Assembly (NCBI RefSeq): GCF_029223525.1
Contig: NZ_JARHTQ010000026.1
Location: 43,754 to 107,753 of the forward strand
Direction: 5' to 3'
Source of the DNA: Streptantibioticus ferralitis
Lineage (GTDB): Bacteria; Actinomycetota; Actinomycetes; Streptomycetales; Streptomycetaceae
DNA: 64,000 bases
The notes beneath the pieces were generated by a model, which was not told the DNA's origin, made no database searches, and worked only from the letters and a program-made list of their open reading frames with translations. The first letter of the stretch is position 1. Each line of letters starts with the position of its first letter. Below are positions 56,131-64,000 of this stretch, one piece after another. The translations under genes were made by a program, and so were the position numbers.

Positions 56131-56432
56131 CGCGGGGGCCCGCGGATCGGGGAGGCGGTGCGCGGGTTGGCGAGTGCCGGGAAGCGCTTCGCGGGGCGCG
56201 CGGGAGGCCTGGGGTTGCCCGGGAATGGCGTGAAGTGATCGGTTTCTCGATGAGTTCCGCGTAGGGAGGGGAGGGCCCGGCAGGAGGCGTGCGGGGGTCG
56301 CAGACCCAGGTCATCGGCCACGGCCAAGTGACGGCGAACCGGACCAGCCCATGGTGATCCACAGGGGACCGGATACGCTGCAACCAATGGCACTGAGGCC
56401 ACGTGACCGAATCAGCGACAGGAGTTCCCCTC

Positions 56433-57452
56433 GTGACCGTCGTCGGGCCCTTCGGGCTGAGCGTGCGCGACCAGGTCCTCGACACCGACATCCGCGCGGG
56501 TCTGGCGGATGTCGAGGAGGGCCTGCTGGAAGCCACCAAGAGCGACGTGCCGTTCATCACCGAGGCGGCCCAGCATCTGGTGAGGGCGGGCGGCAAGCGG
56601 TTCCGGCCGCTGCTGGTGCTGCTGGCGGCGCAGTTCGGGGATCCGCACGCGCCGGGGGTGGTCCCGTCGGCGGTGGTCGTTGAGCTCACCCATCTCGCCA
56701 CGCTGTACCACGACGACGTCATGGACGAGGCGGACGTCCGCCGTGGCGTGTCCAGTGCCAATGCCCGGTGGGGGAACTCGGTCGCAGTGCTGACCGGTGA
56801 CTTCCTGTTCGCCCGGGCCTCGCACATCCTGGCGGACCTCGGTCCTGAGGCGGTACGCATCCAGGCGGAGGCGTTCGAGCGTCTGGTCACCGGTCAGATC
56901 CTGGAGACGGCGGGTCCGCGCGACGGGCGGGATCCGATCGAGCACTACCTCGACGTCATCGCCGGGAAAACCGGTTCGCTTGTCGCCGTCTCCTGCCGCT
57001 TCGGCACGATGATGTCCGGCGCCGATGAGTCGGTGGTGGACACCCTCACCCAGTACGGGGAGCGGATCGGCGTCGCCTTCCAGCTCGCCGACGACGTCCT
57101 GGACATCGCCAGCGACACCCATGAATCCGGCAAGACACCGGGTACGGATCTGCGCGAGGGCATCCCGACGCTGCCGGTGCTGCACGTACGGGACCAGGTG
57201 GCGCGGGCGGGCGCTTCGGTGTCGGCGGACGACCGCCGGCTGGTGGAGCTGCTGGACAGCGACCTCAGCGACGACGAGCGTCACGCGGAGGCGCTGCGGC
57301 TGCTGCGCGTGCATCCCGCGCTTGAGCAGGCGCGACGGGACACGGTCCGGTACGCCGACGCGGCCCGTGCGGCACTGATTCCGCTGCCGGAGTGCGCAGC
57401 GAAGCAGGCGCTGGTCGCGCTGTGCGATGCGGTGGTCCACCGGGCGGGCTAG
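56433..57452 (+). CDS. Polyprenyl diphosphate synthase
   Basis: 339 aa trans-isoprenyl diphosphate synthase. Seen: GGKRFRPLLVLLAAQFG, first Asp-rich motif LYHDDVMDEADVRRG (Asp94, 95, 98) and second DDVLDIASD near 220, with GKTPGTDLREGIPTLPVLH between DD2 and the end. Small residues before motif 1 (HLATLYH) allow a long chain, so a C40-C45 product is plausible. Family knowledge: octaprenyl/nonaprenyl synthases feed menaquinone. Start: GTG 56433 with AGGAG 8 bases upstream, preferred over GTG 56403. Likely tail supplier for MqnP. Confidence 0.92.
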   Translation: MTVVGPFGLSVRDQVLDTDIRAGLADVEEGLLEATKSDVPFITEAAQHLVRAGGKRFRPLLVLLAAQFGDPHAPGVVPSAVVVELTHLATLYHDDVMDEADVRRGVSSANARWGNSVAVLTGDFLFARASHILADLGPEAVRIQAEAFERLVTGQILETAGPRDGRDPIEHYLDVIAGKTGSLVAVSCRFGTMMSGADESVVDTLTQYGERIGVAFQLADDVLDIASDTHESGKTPGTDLREGIPTLPVLHVRDQVARAGASVSADDRRLVELLDSDLSDDERHAEALRLLRVHPALEQARRDTVRYADAARAALIPLPECAAKQALVALCDAVVHRAG

Positions 57453-57559
57453 CGGTTCGGCCTCCGGCCCGGTTCGGGGATGGGTTCGCCTGGGGGCCGG
57501 TTCCCGGTGCGGCGCGGTGGGTTCGGCGCCGCCGGGCTGCGTGAGTGTGGTTGTTCGCC

Positions 57560-57637
57560 GTTGCGGCGGGAGAGAGATCGCTGCTCGGCGGGCTTGGCGT
57601 TGCGGCGGGGGATGGATCGCTGCTCGGTGGGCTTCGT
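57560..57637. repeat. Two 39-bp tandem repeats
   Basis: GTTGCGGCGGG..GATCGCTGCTCGG..GGGCTT.. occurs at 57560-57598 and 57599-57637 with about 85% identity. No gene covers 57453-57788. Confidence 0.7.
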
Positions 57638-57652
57638 GTCGCGGGGGAGGGG

Positions 57653-57698
57653 GTTCGCCGCCGCGGTGGCGAGCAACCACGATGATGGAGATCGGCGG
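57653..57698 (-). repeat. Copy of the dispersed 3'-end element
   Basis: Read on the minus strand: GACCGCCG, a variable stretch, GTGGTTGCTCGCC, ACCGCGGCGG. Same core as at 50278, 50452 and 63869. It lies downstream of the anti-sigma stop. Confidence 0.6.
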
Positions 57699-57788
57699 TC
57701 CGAACCGGTCGCAGCCCGACGGGCGTAGGCCGGCGGTGCCGAACCCGCCGCACCCTCCAGAAGCCGGACGGCCAAGGCTGTCAGGGGG

Positions 57789-58487
57789 TCACATTTTCAC
57801 CGTCACCAGTTTGTGGCCGTCCAGTGTCCACACCTCGAAGCGTGCGATGTCCCGACGCGGAATCCCCGTACCGCCGCGGATGGTGAGCGGATCCGGGTGG
57901 CTTGGCACTCCGTAGCCCCAGCCGGGCACTGACCAGGTGGTGACCGTCTGCCGCTGGCCCTGGGCGGAGACCGCGACCAGGTCGCACTGCAGCGGTCCGC
58001 TGACCCCGCCCAGCTTGAGGCCCACATGGGTGCCCCAGGGCTTGTCCTCCAGCGCGACTTCGGCGTTGACCTTGGTGCCCGGATCGGTTGCGTCGGCCAT
58101 CGCCTGATGGTGTGTGAAGGGTTCCTGGGCGGGGCTGGACGAGCCGCCCGAGGTGACCGCGGCCGTCACCGCCGGGCCCGCCACGATCAGCGCGGCCGCC
58201 GCCGCGACCAGGTAGAGGCGGCGCCGCCGGGCCGTCCGCTTCGTCGCGCCGACCTGCTCCACCAGCCTGTCCAGCAGGGCGTCGCTCGGCTCGGCGGCCA
58301 GGCTGTCGAGATCGGGCGCCGAAGCCGCGTACTCGGCGAGCAGCGGCTCCACGCCCATCAGCGAGTCGAACTCCGCCGTGCAGACCGCGCAGTCGGCCAT
58401 GTGCTGCTCGAACCGGGTGGACTCCGCGTCGTCCAGGGCGCCGAGCACATAGGCCCCGACGTCGAGGTGCTGCTCCTGGGACGTCAC
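57789..58487 (-). CDS. Zinc-finger anti-sigma factor
   Basis: 232 aa. N-terminal ZAS zinc motif FEQHMADCAVCTAEF (His29, Cys33, Cys36) that binds the sigma factor, an Ala-rich helix, one membrane helix (about 91-112, RRRLYLVAAAAALIVAGPAV) and an extracellular beta domain (GTHVGLKLGGVSGPLQCDL; VWTLDGHKLVTVKM). GTG start overlaps the sigma stop by 4 bp, the usual layout of an ECF sigma and its membrane anti-sigma. Confidence 0.93.
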   Translation of the reverse strand: MTSQEQHLDVGAYVLGALDDAESTRFEQHMADCAVCTAEFDSLMGVEPLLAEYAASAPDLDSLAAEPSDALLDRLVEQVGATKRTARRRRLYLVAAAAALIVAGPAVTAAVTSGGSSSPAQEPFTHHQAMADATDPGTKVNAEVALEDKPWGTHVGLKLGGVSGPLQCDLVAVSAQGQRQTVTTWSVPGWGYGVPSHPDPLTIRGGTGIPRRDIARFEVWTLDGHKLVTVKM

Positions 58488-59065
58488 GATGTCACTCCTC
58501 GTTCTTCGAGCGCGATCTTCAGGGAGCGCAGCGCGTAGAAGGCGCGGGACCGTACGGTCCCGGCCGGTATGCCCAGTGCCTCGGCGGCCTCGGTGACCGT
58601 ACGACCGGCGAAGTAGGTGGCGATCAGCACTTCGCGGTGTGCCTCGGTGAGATCGGCCATCGCGTCGGAGATGGTCATCAGCCGCAGTGAGCGGTCGAGT
58701 TCGTCCTCCGCGGGCAGCAGTTCCAGCGGCGCGGCGTCGGTCTCCTGCGGTCTGGCCTGGCGGCTGCGGTGCCCGTCGATCACGATCCGCCGGGCCACCG
58801 TCACCAGCCAGGGCCGGAGCGAACCGGTGGCCCGGTTCAACTGCTCGGTGTTCCGCCAGGCGCGCAGCAGGGTTTCCTGGACCACGTCCTCCGCCCGATG
58901 CCGGTCACCGGCCACCAGACGCAGCACATAGGCGAGGAGCGGACCCGCGTGCTCCTTGTAGAGCGTCCGCATGAGCTCCTCGTCGGGCTCCGGGCCGTCG
59001 GTACTTCGGCGCGGATCGTGGCTCGGAAGGGTCCGGTCGTCGGTCACGGCCGCATCTTCGCGCAC
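58484..59065 (-). CDS. ECF-type RNA polymerase sigma factor
   Basis: 193 aa. Sigma region 2 (LMRTLYKEHAGPLLAYVLRL; AEDVVQETLLRAWRNTEQLN; LRPWLVTVARRIVIDGHRSR) and region 4 (LTEAHREVLIATYFAGRTVT; LGIPAGTVRSRAFYALRSLK), no extra C-terminal domain. Resembles SigK/SigL type ECF factors. GTG 59065 with GGAGG 5 bases upstream; GTG 59047 is an alternative. Held inactive by the anti-sigma encoded next. Likely targets include the exported-protein genes nearby, but no shared promoter motif is proven. Confidence 0.92.
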   Translation of the reverse strand: MREDAAVTDDRTLPSHDPRRSTDGPEPDEELMRTLYKEHAGPLLAYVLRLVAGDRHRAEDVVQETLLRAWRNTEQLNRATGSLRPWLVTVARRIVIDGHRSRQARPQETDAAPLELLPAEDELDRSLRLMTISDAMADLTEAHREVLIATYFAGRTVTEAAEALGIPAGTVRSRAFYALRSLKIALEERGVTS

Positions 59066-59487
59066 CCGAACCTCCAGGGCGAGACCGGTAGTTGGACATT
59101 CATCGGATCCACCCGGGAGAACCGGCCGGTAACCGGCTGCCCAGCCGCGACTGCCGAGGCGGTGGGCAGGCCGACTCGGCTGAACCTGCGCAAGGCCATT
59201 TCCTCACATGCGTCGAGGGATTTACCGGCGTTCCGGCCGGTCACACCCATCCTTACGCGCCGGACGCGGTGGTCGTCTCACCGTGCGGCGAGGAATCCTG
59301 AATGGAATATCCGCGGATCCGTGCGCTGGATCCCCGTGCGCGGTACGGCGGGGTGAGGCGTTCCGTTCAACCGAACCGCTGTGATTCTCCCCCCAGTTCA
59401 GCGGTGAAACGGATCGCCGGGCAGCCGCGTACTGCATTCCGAAGGACGGCGTCGACCGCGCCGCAACCGACACGGAGGGGAAACATC
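59066..59487. other. Divergent regulatory region, no gene seen
   Basis: 422 bases between the divergent sigma and CHRD-protein genes. I find no supportable coding frame. It contains several CCGGCCGG-type short palindromes (about 59128 and 59235) and must hold both promoters; I could not place them with confidence. Confidence 0.6.
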
Positions 59488-60447
59488 GTGAACCGCAACA
59501 AGAGCCGTCGCACCACTGTCGGAATTTCCGCCGCCGCATTCGCGGCCGCCCTGGCGGGGACCGGCGTGATTTTCTCCAGCTATTCGGCGTCGGCGGACGC
59601 CAATACCGCCGCCACCGCCACCACCGGTAACACCGCCACGTACTACGCCGCGAGCCTGGTCGGCGCCAACGAGGTGCCCAAGCCGGGCGGCCCCAAGGTG
59701 GGCGACCCGCACGGCCGCGCCCTTGAGTTCCTGCGTATCCAGGGGGACCGGGTGCAGTTCGCCATCAAGTGGTCCGGGATCGGCGCGCCGACCATGGCGC
59801 ACATCCACGCCGGTGCGCGGGGCGTCAACGGCCCGGTGAAGGTCGCCTTCTTCGAGCAGACGCTGCCCGGCAGCCTGAACGCGGTCACCGGCTCGGTCAC
59901 CGTGAAGGACGCCAAGCTGCTGAAGGACATCACCGCCCACCCGGGTGACTTCTACGTCAACGTGCACACCGCGCAGTTCCCCGGTGGCGCGGTGCGCGGT
60001 CAGCTGCACAAGGTCAGCCCCTTCGCCTTTGGCAAGGCGCTGAGCAGCACCGAGGCCTCGGTCGTCAACGGCCGCCAGATCTACGCCTGCACCAAGCAGC
60101 CGGGCGGCTGGGCCTTCACCCAGAACGATGTCGACGCCCGGCTCGGCGATGACATCCACCACTCCTTCGTACGGCCCAACGCCGGACCGGCGCAGTGGAG
60201 GGCCGCCGACGGCAGCGCCGTCACCGGCAAGGTGCTCGGCAAGACCGAGAACGGCACCGGCAACGTTCCCGAGCTGGACCTGAAGGCGACCCAGAAGGGC
60301 GAGCACGGCGGCCTGCTCTCCGGCACCCGGGAGGTCCTGCGGCTGAACACGGTCGGCGGAGTGGCCCCGGCCGGAAGCTGCGACCCGCACACCCAGCCGA
60401 AGGCCGCGGTGCCGTACCACGCGGACTACGTCTTCATCAACGGCTAG
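59488..60447 (+). CDS. Secreted CHRD-domain protein
   Basis: 319 aa. Sec signal (VGISAAAFAAALAGTGVIFS, cut near SASA). Residues about 52-155 form a CHRD domain: YYAASLVGANEVPKPGGPKV, THIHAG-like TMAHIHAGARGVNGPV, VHTAQFPGGAVRGQLH. The second half (about 180-319) resembles DUF3455: GRQIYACTKQPGGWAFTQND, HSFVRPNAGPAQWRAADGSA and a Cys pair. Function of CHRD proteins is poorly known. GTG start with AGGGG upstream. Divergent from the sigma gene and a candidate member of its regulon. Confidence 0.82.
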   Translation: MNRNKSRRTTVGISAAAFAAALAGTGVIFSSYSASADANTAATATTGNTATYYAASLVGANEVPKPGGPKVGDPHGRALEFLRIQGDRVQFAIKWSGIGAPTMAHIHAGARGVNGPVKVAFFEQTLPGSLNAVTGSVTVKDAKLLKDITAHPGDFYVNVHTAQFPGGAVRGQLHKVSPFAFGKALSSTEASVVNGRQIYACTKQPGGWAFTQNDVDARLGDDIHHSFVRPNAGPAQWRAADGSAVTGKVLGKTENGTGNVPELDLKATQKGEHGGLLSGTREVLRLNTVGGVAPAGSCDPHTQPKAAVPYHADYVFING

Positions 60448-60594
60448 TGGTCCGTCCGGGGGGTCCGCGGCGGCGCCGAGCGCCCTCCGGCGGGCGGGCC
60501 CGACCGTTCGTGGGCCTCAGGGTTCTGTCATCCCCGGGGTGTACGCGTGGTTGATCCCGTGGGCGGATGTGGTGGGACGTCGCGTTTGGTGGGA

Positions 60595-60624
60595 TTGACA
60601 ACACCATCCACGGGGGGCTCGGGT
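60595..60624 (+). promoter_or_regulatory. Candidate promoter of the LolA-like gene
   Basis: Consensus -35 TTGACA, 18 bases, then TCGGGT. The -10 is weak. About 87 bases before the ATG at 60711. Confidence 0.4.
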
Positions 60625-60710
60625 GACAATGGGCCCGAAGGGTGGACGAGTGCGAACGCGGTCCGGCACGTCACGAGACGGACCGCCGCCAACGACGGAG
60701 GTAGTAGGCA

Positions 60711-61985
60711 ATGGCACCGATCCAACCGCCGCAGCCCGGACGGGACTTCGGAGGGTACGCAGGGTTCGAGGGGGACAGCGACGGCTTCCCGCGCTCCCGC
60801 AAGGTGGTCCGGTACGGCGTGCCGGTCGCCATCGCGGGGGTGGCGGCCGCCACGATCGGCCTGGGAACCGCCCTGGCCAGCACCGGTGGTAGCCCCTCGC
60901 TGCCGCACATCACGGCCGAGCAGCTGCTGGACAAGATAGCCACATCCAAGGTCCAGACGGTCTCCGGCTCGGTCCAGGTCACCACCAACCTCGGCCTGCC
61001 GGACGGTCTGCTCGGCGGTGCGATGGGCGGCGCGACCGGCGGCGGCGCCGGTCCGTTCGGCCAGCACGGCGGCAGCAAGGGCGGCAACGGCGGCTCGGCC
61101 GCCGATCCGCAGGCCAAGCTCACCGAGCTGCTCTCCGGCACCCACACGCTGCGGGTGGCCGCCGACGGCCCGGACCGCCAGCGCGTCTCGATCGTCGACA
61201 ACACCTCCGAGTACACGGTGGTGCACAACGGCGACCAGATGTGGGCGTACGACAGCGCCAGCAACGCGGTCTACCACCAGACCGGGCAGCGGGACACCAA
61301 GGGCGAGCACCACGCCCAGGACAAGAACGTCCCGGCCACCCCGCAGGAGGCGGTCAAGCAGGCCCTCAAGGCCATCGGCCCGACCACCTCGGTCAGCGTC
61401 GACGGCACCGCCGCGGTCGCCGGACAGCACGCCTACCAGCTGCTGATCAAGCCCAAGCAGGCGGACAGCACGGTCGACTCGATCCGGGTCGCGGTCGACG
61501 CCGACAACGGCGTCCCGCTGAAGTTCACCCTCACCCCGAAGGGCGGCGGCGCCGCGGCCGTCGACATCGGCTACACCAAGGTCGACTTCGGCAAGCCCGC
61601 TGCCAGCACCTTCGACTTCTCGGTGCCCAAGGGCGCCAAGGTCACCGAGGGCAAGGACAACGGCCAGGACCGGGGTACCCAGGACCGGGGTGCCCAGGAC
61701 CACGGCGGTATGTCCGGTCTGAACGTGATCGGCAAGGACTGGGACTCGGTCGCCGAACTGAAGTCCGCGGACGCCCAGCTGCCGAGTGGCAAGGGCGGCG
61801 ACAGCAAGACCAGCGCCCAGGGCCTGCTGGGCTCCTTCGGCCACCAGGTCAAGGGTGGCTTCGGCACCGGCACGGTCATCAACACCCGCCTGGTCAACGT
61901 GCTGATCACCGACAAGGGCGCCGTCTACGCGGGCGCGGTCAACCAGGCCGCGCTGGTCAAGGCGGCCGATTCGGCAGCGAAGTAG
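60711..61985 (+). CDS. LolA-like exported protein
   Basis: 424 aa. Cytosolic polar N-terminus, one signal/anchor helix (about 37-56, YGVPVAIAGVAAATIGLGTA), then a LolA/LppX-like fold: ITAEQLLDKIATSKVQTVSG, a Gly-rich insert (GGAMGGATGGGAGPF), LRVAADGPDRQRVSIVDNTS, VVHNGDQMWAYDSASNAVYH, and YQLLIKPKQADSTVDSIRVA. Family knowledge: these folds bind lipids. Contains degenerate QDRG repeats near 320. It starts an apparent operon with the ABC transporter 25 bp downstream, so it may present substrate to it. ATG start with ribosome site GGAGG. Confidence 0.8.
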   Translation: MAPIQPPQPGRDFGGYAGFEGDSDGFPRSRKVVRYGVPVAIAGVAAATIGLGTALASTGGSPSLPHITAEQLLDKIATSKVQTVSGSVQVTTNLGLPDGLLGGAMGGATGGGAGPFGQHGGSKGGNGGSAADPQAKLTELLSGTHTLRVAADGPDRQRVSIVDNTSEYTVVHNGDQMWAYDSASNAVYHQTGQRDTKGEHHAQDKNVPATPQEAVKQALKAIGPTTSVSVDGTAAVAGQHAYQLLIKPKQADSTVDSIRVAVDADNGVPLKFTLTPKGGGAAAVDIGYTKVDFGKPAASTFDFSVPKGAKVTEGKDNGQDRGTQDRGAQDHGGMSGLNVIGKDWDSVAELKSADAQLPSGKGGDSKTSAQGLLGSFGHQVKGGFGTGTVINTRLVNVLITDKGAVYAGAVNQAALVKAADSAAK

Positions 61986-62010
61986 TGAACTGCGGCGCGG
62001 AGCGACTCCG

Positions 62011-62994
62011 TTGAGGGCGGTGGCGGGCGACGGACGGGCGGATGGGCTGCCCGCTCGGGAGGCCGCGATCGCCACTCGCGGTCTGACCAAGCGGTTCCGT
62101 GGCGGGCAGCTCGCCGTCGACGGACTGGAGTTGACCGTTCCGCGCGGCAGCGTCTTCGGCTTCCTCGGGCCCAACGGCTCGGGGAAGACGACGACGATCC
62201 GCATGCTCATGGGGCTGATCGAGCCCACCGCGGGCGGCGGCTATCTGCTCGGCGAGCCGATGCCACGGGCCGCCCGCCGGGTACTGCCCAAGGTCGGTGC
62301 GCTGATCGAGGGACCGGCGCTGTACCCGTTCCTGACCGGCCGGGTCAATCTCGTACGCTACGACGCCGCCGATCCGGTGGCCGATCCGCGCACCCGCGGG
62401 GCCCGGGTGGACGCGGCGCTGGAGCGGGTCGGGCTGGCCGCCGCGGCGGGTAAGAAGGCGCGGGCGTACTCGCTCGGCATGAAGCAGCGCCTCGGCCTTG
62501 CCTCCGCCCTGCTGCAGCCGCGCGAACTGCTGGTACTGGACGAGCCGACCAACGGCCTGGACCCGCAGGGCATGCGGGAGATCCGCGGCCTGGTACGGGA
62601 GTTGGCGGCCGACGGCACCACGGTGTTCCTGTCCTCGCATCTGCTGGACGAGATCGAGCAGGTGTGCACCCACGCCGCCGTGATGTCACGCGGCTGCCTC
62701 ATCGCCCAAGGCACCGTCGCCGAGCTCTCGGCGGGGGCACGCGGGCGGCTGACCGTCACCACTCCCGACCCGGCCGAGGCGGTACGGGTGCTGAAGGAGC
62801 ACGGTGTGACCGAGCTGACCGCCGACGGTGACGAGGTCGGCGGTGAACTGCCGGAGGACCCACCGGACTTGGCGGAGCTGAACGCGGCACTGGTGGCCGC
62901 CGGGGTCCGGGTGCGGGGCTTCGGCAGGCAGCGGGTCTCGCTGGAGGACGCCTTCGTCGCACTGACCGGGGAGGGCTTCGATGTCGCGGGCTGA
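62011..62994 (+). CDS. ABC transporter ATP-binding protein
   Basis: 327 aa. Walker A FLGPNGSGKTTTIRMLMGLI (about 51-70), signature YSLGMKQRLGLASALL, Walker B LLVLDEPTNGLDPQGM and switch His in SSHLLDEIEQV. The C-terminal 90 residues are the regulatory extension of the drug/lantibiotic-type family. TTG start at 62011 with GGAG 8 bases upstream; GTG 62020 is an alternative. Overlaps the permease gene by 14 bp. Confidence 0.92.
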   Translation: MRAVAGDGRADGLPAREAAIATRGLTKRFRGGQLAVDGLELTVPRGSVFGFLGPNGSGKTTTIRMLMGLIEPTAGGGYLLGEPMPRAARRVLPKVGALIEGPALYPFLTGRVNLVRYDAADPVADPRTRGARVDAALERVGLAAAAGKKARAYSLGMKQRLGLASALLQPRELLVLDEPTNGLDPQGMREIRGLVRELAADGTTVFLSSHLLDEIEQVCTHAAVMSRGCLIAQGTVAELSAGARGRLTVTTPDPAEAVRVLKEHGVTELTADGDEVGGELPEDPPDLAELNAALVAAGVRVRGFGRQRVSLEDAFVALTGEGFDVAG

Positions 62995-63838
62995 AACAAC
63001 GCTCCGCACCCCGAGCCCGCTGTGGTCGTTCGGGCTGTTGCGCAGCGAACTGGGCACGGTCTTCCGCCGCTGGCGGACGCTGGCGCTGCTGGGGGTACTG
63101 GCGGCGGTGCCGGTCCTGGTCGGTATCGCGGTCAAGCTGCAGACGCACGGCGACCACGGCGGAGGCGGCCCGGCGTTCATCGCCGAGGTGACCAACAACG
63201 GGCTGTTCCTGGTGTTCACCGCGCTCGCCGTGACGCTGCCGTTCTTCCTGCCTATGGCGATCGGCGTGATCGCGGGCGACGCGATCGCGGGTGAGGCGAG
63301 CGCCGGGACCCTGCGCTACCTGCTGGTCGCGCCCGCGGGCCGGACCCGGCTGCTGTTGGTCAAGTACGCGTCGGTGATGGTCTTCTGCCTGGTCGCCACG
63401 CTGGTGGTGGCGGCGTCCGCGCTGCTGGTGGGCGCGGTGCTGTTTCCGCTCGGCGATGTCACGTTGATCTCCGGCATCACCGTCCCGTTCACCGACGGGC
63501 TGTTGCGGGCCGTGGCGATCGCGGGCGTGGTTGCGGTGTCGCTGATCGGCATCGCGGCGCTGGGCCTGTTCATCTCCACGCTGACCGACAGCGGCATCGC
63601 CGCGATGGCCACCACTGTCGGCGTGCTGATCACCGTGCAGATCATGGACACCATTCCGCAACTGCACACCATCCAGCCCTATTTGTTCCCGCACTACTGG
63701 CTGAGCTTCGCGGATCTGCTGCGGTCGCCGGTCGTCTTCGACGGCCTGGCGAAGAATCTGGAAGTGCAGGCGCTCTACGCGGCCGTATTCGGCTCCGCCG
63801 CATGGGCGCGGTTCACTACACGGGACATCACCGCGTAG
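62981..63838 (+). CDS. ABC transporter permease
   Basis: 285 aa, six helices (ABC2 type): LALLGVLAAVPVLVGIAVKL, VFTALAVTLPFFLPMAIGVI, GDAIAGEASAGTLRYLLVAP (conserved cytosolic motif), ASVMVFCLVATLVVAASALL and ALGLFISTLTDSGIAAMATT. Partner of the ATPase encoded just upstream; substrate unknown. ATG lies inside the ATPase gene (14-bp overlap). Directly after its TAG comes a copy of the 3'-end repeat element. Confidence 0.9.
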   Translation: MSRAETTLRTPSPLWSFGLLRSELGTVFRRWRTLALLGVLAAVPVLVGIAVKLQTHGDHGGGGPAFIAEVTNNGLFLVFTALAVTLPFFLPMAIGVIAGDAIAGEASAGTLRYLLVAPAGRTRLLLVKYASVMVFCLVATLVVAASALLVGAVLFPLGDVTLISGITVPFTDGLLRAVAIAGVVAVSLIGIAALGLFISTLTDSGIAAMATTVGVLITVQIMDTIPQLHTIQPYLFPHYWLSFADLLRSPVVFDGLAKNLEVQALYAAVFGSAAWARFTTRDITA

Positions 63839-63912
63839 CTCTTCGGCGGGGCGCGGTCGGTTCGGTGCCGCCGGTCCCCGCCGTGGGGGTTGCTCGCCGT
63901 CGCGGCGGAGTT
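63839..63912 (+). repeat. Copy of the dispersed 3'-end element
   Basis: Starts at the base after the permease TAG (GCTCTTCGGCGGGG). The core GCCGGTCCCCGCCGTGGGGG, then TTGCTCGCCGTCGCGGCGGA, at about 63869-63909 matches the copies after nuoN and the 50493 lipoprotein. Confidence 0.75.
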
Positions 63913-63970
63913 TCTTGAGGGCTTCGCCCCCAAACCCCCAAGAATGTCAGGTACTTGCACCGCCGGGCTG

Positions 63971-64000
63971 GGGTCTCGGGGGGCAAGCCCCCCGAGACCC
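63971..64000. repeat. Perfect 14+14 hairpin at the window end
   Basis: GGGTCTCGGGGGGC, AA, then GCCCCCCGAGACCC. Strong hairpin, likely part of a transcription stop after the ABC genes. Confidence 0.85.

Noticed and set aside
59247..60609. CCATCC motifs at 59247 and 60604 as SigK-type -35 boxes
   Set aside because: No matching CGAAT-type -10 lies 17 bases downstream of either, and the second overlaps a TTGACA promoter.

Overview
The window is very GC-rich, uses GTG starts about as often as ATG, chains genes by 4-bp start/stop overlaps, and carries a futalosine-type menaquinone pathway, a 14-gene NADH dehydrogenase operon and many Tat or lipoprotein exports. Gene content and order point to a chromosomal core region of Streptomyces or a close relative in the Streptomycetaceae. 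I see no tRNA or rRNA gene, CRISPR array, insertion sequence or phage gene.

Layout. 1-1023: two unrecognised minus-strand genes, the first partial and preceded by a DNA-damage-type promoter. 1278-9050: hemL, a histidine phosphatase, a NodB-fold lipoprotein and the System II cytochrome c maturation genes (resA, ccdA, resB, ccsA). 9190-11271: a Tat-exported phosphoesterase and a small membrane protein. 11449-17212: late futalosine-pathway genes (UbiD/MqnL, UbiA/MqnP, UbiX/MqnM, an AsnC regulator, mqnE). 17306-23668: accessory stretch with a DUF4229 protein, a methyltransferase, an SH3 secreted protein, acyl-CoA ligase, LysR regulator, SnoaL-like protein, a decayed lipase and a cold-shock gene with a structured leader. 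23952-31612: mqnA, mqnC, a shell-only amidohydrolase, a membrane protein, menG and a MenJ-like isoprenoid reductase. 31996-33552: a DUF4232 lipoprotein and an NlpC/P60 hydrolase. 34100-50227: nuoABCDEFGHIJKLMN, preceded by a Rex operator. 50493-55867: lipoprotein, fused ABC exporter and a 47-aa Arg/Gly/aromatic protein on the minus strand, divergent from an ATP-grasp enzyme plus flavin monooxygenase pair. 56433-63838: long-chain polyprenyl diphosphate synthase, an ECF sigma/anti-sigma pair, two exported proteins and an ABC transporter.

How it fits together. HemL supplies heme precursor and ResA/CcdA/ResB/CcsA attach heme to cytochrome c. The mqn genes make the naphthoquinone ring, the polyprenyl synthase probably makes the tail, MqnP joins them, UbiD/UbiX decarboxylate, MenG methylates and the MenJ-like enzyme saturates the tail. 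Nuo then reduces the menaquinone. mqnB and mqnD are not in the window.

Most notable non-standard signals: a family of 3'-end repeat elements starting right after stop codons; a 27-codon relay ORF between ubiD and mqnP flanked by an 18-bp duplication; a terminator-like hairpin in the cold-shock leader; a 113-bp duplication of the monooxygenase 3' end; a multi-frameshifted secretory lipase; and the small Arg/Gly protein beside the ABC exporter.
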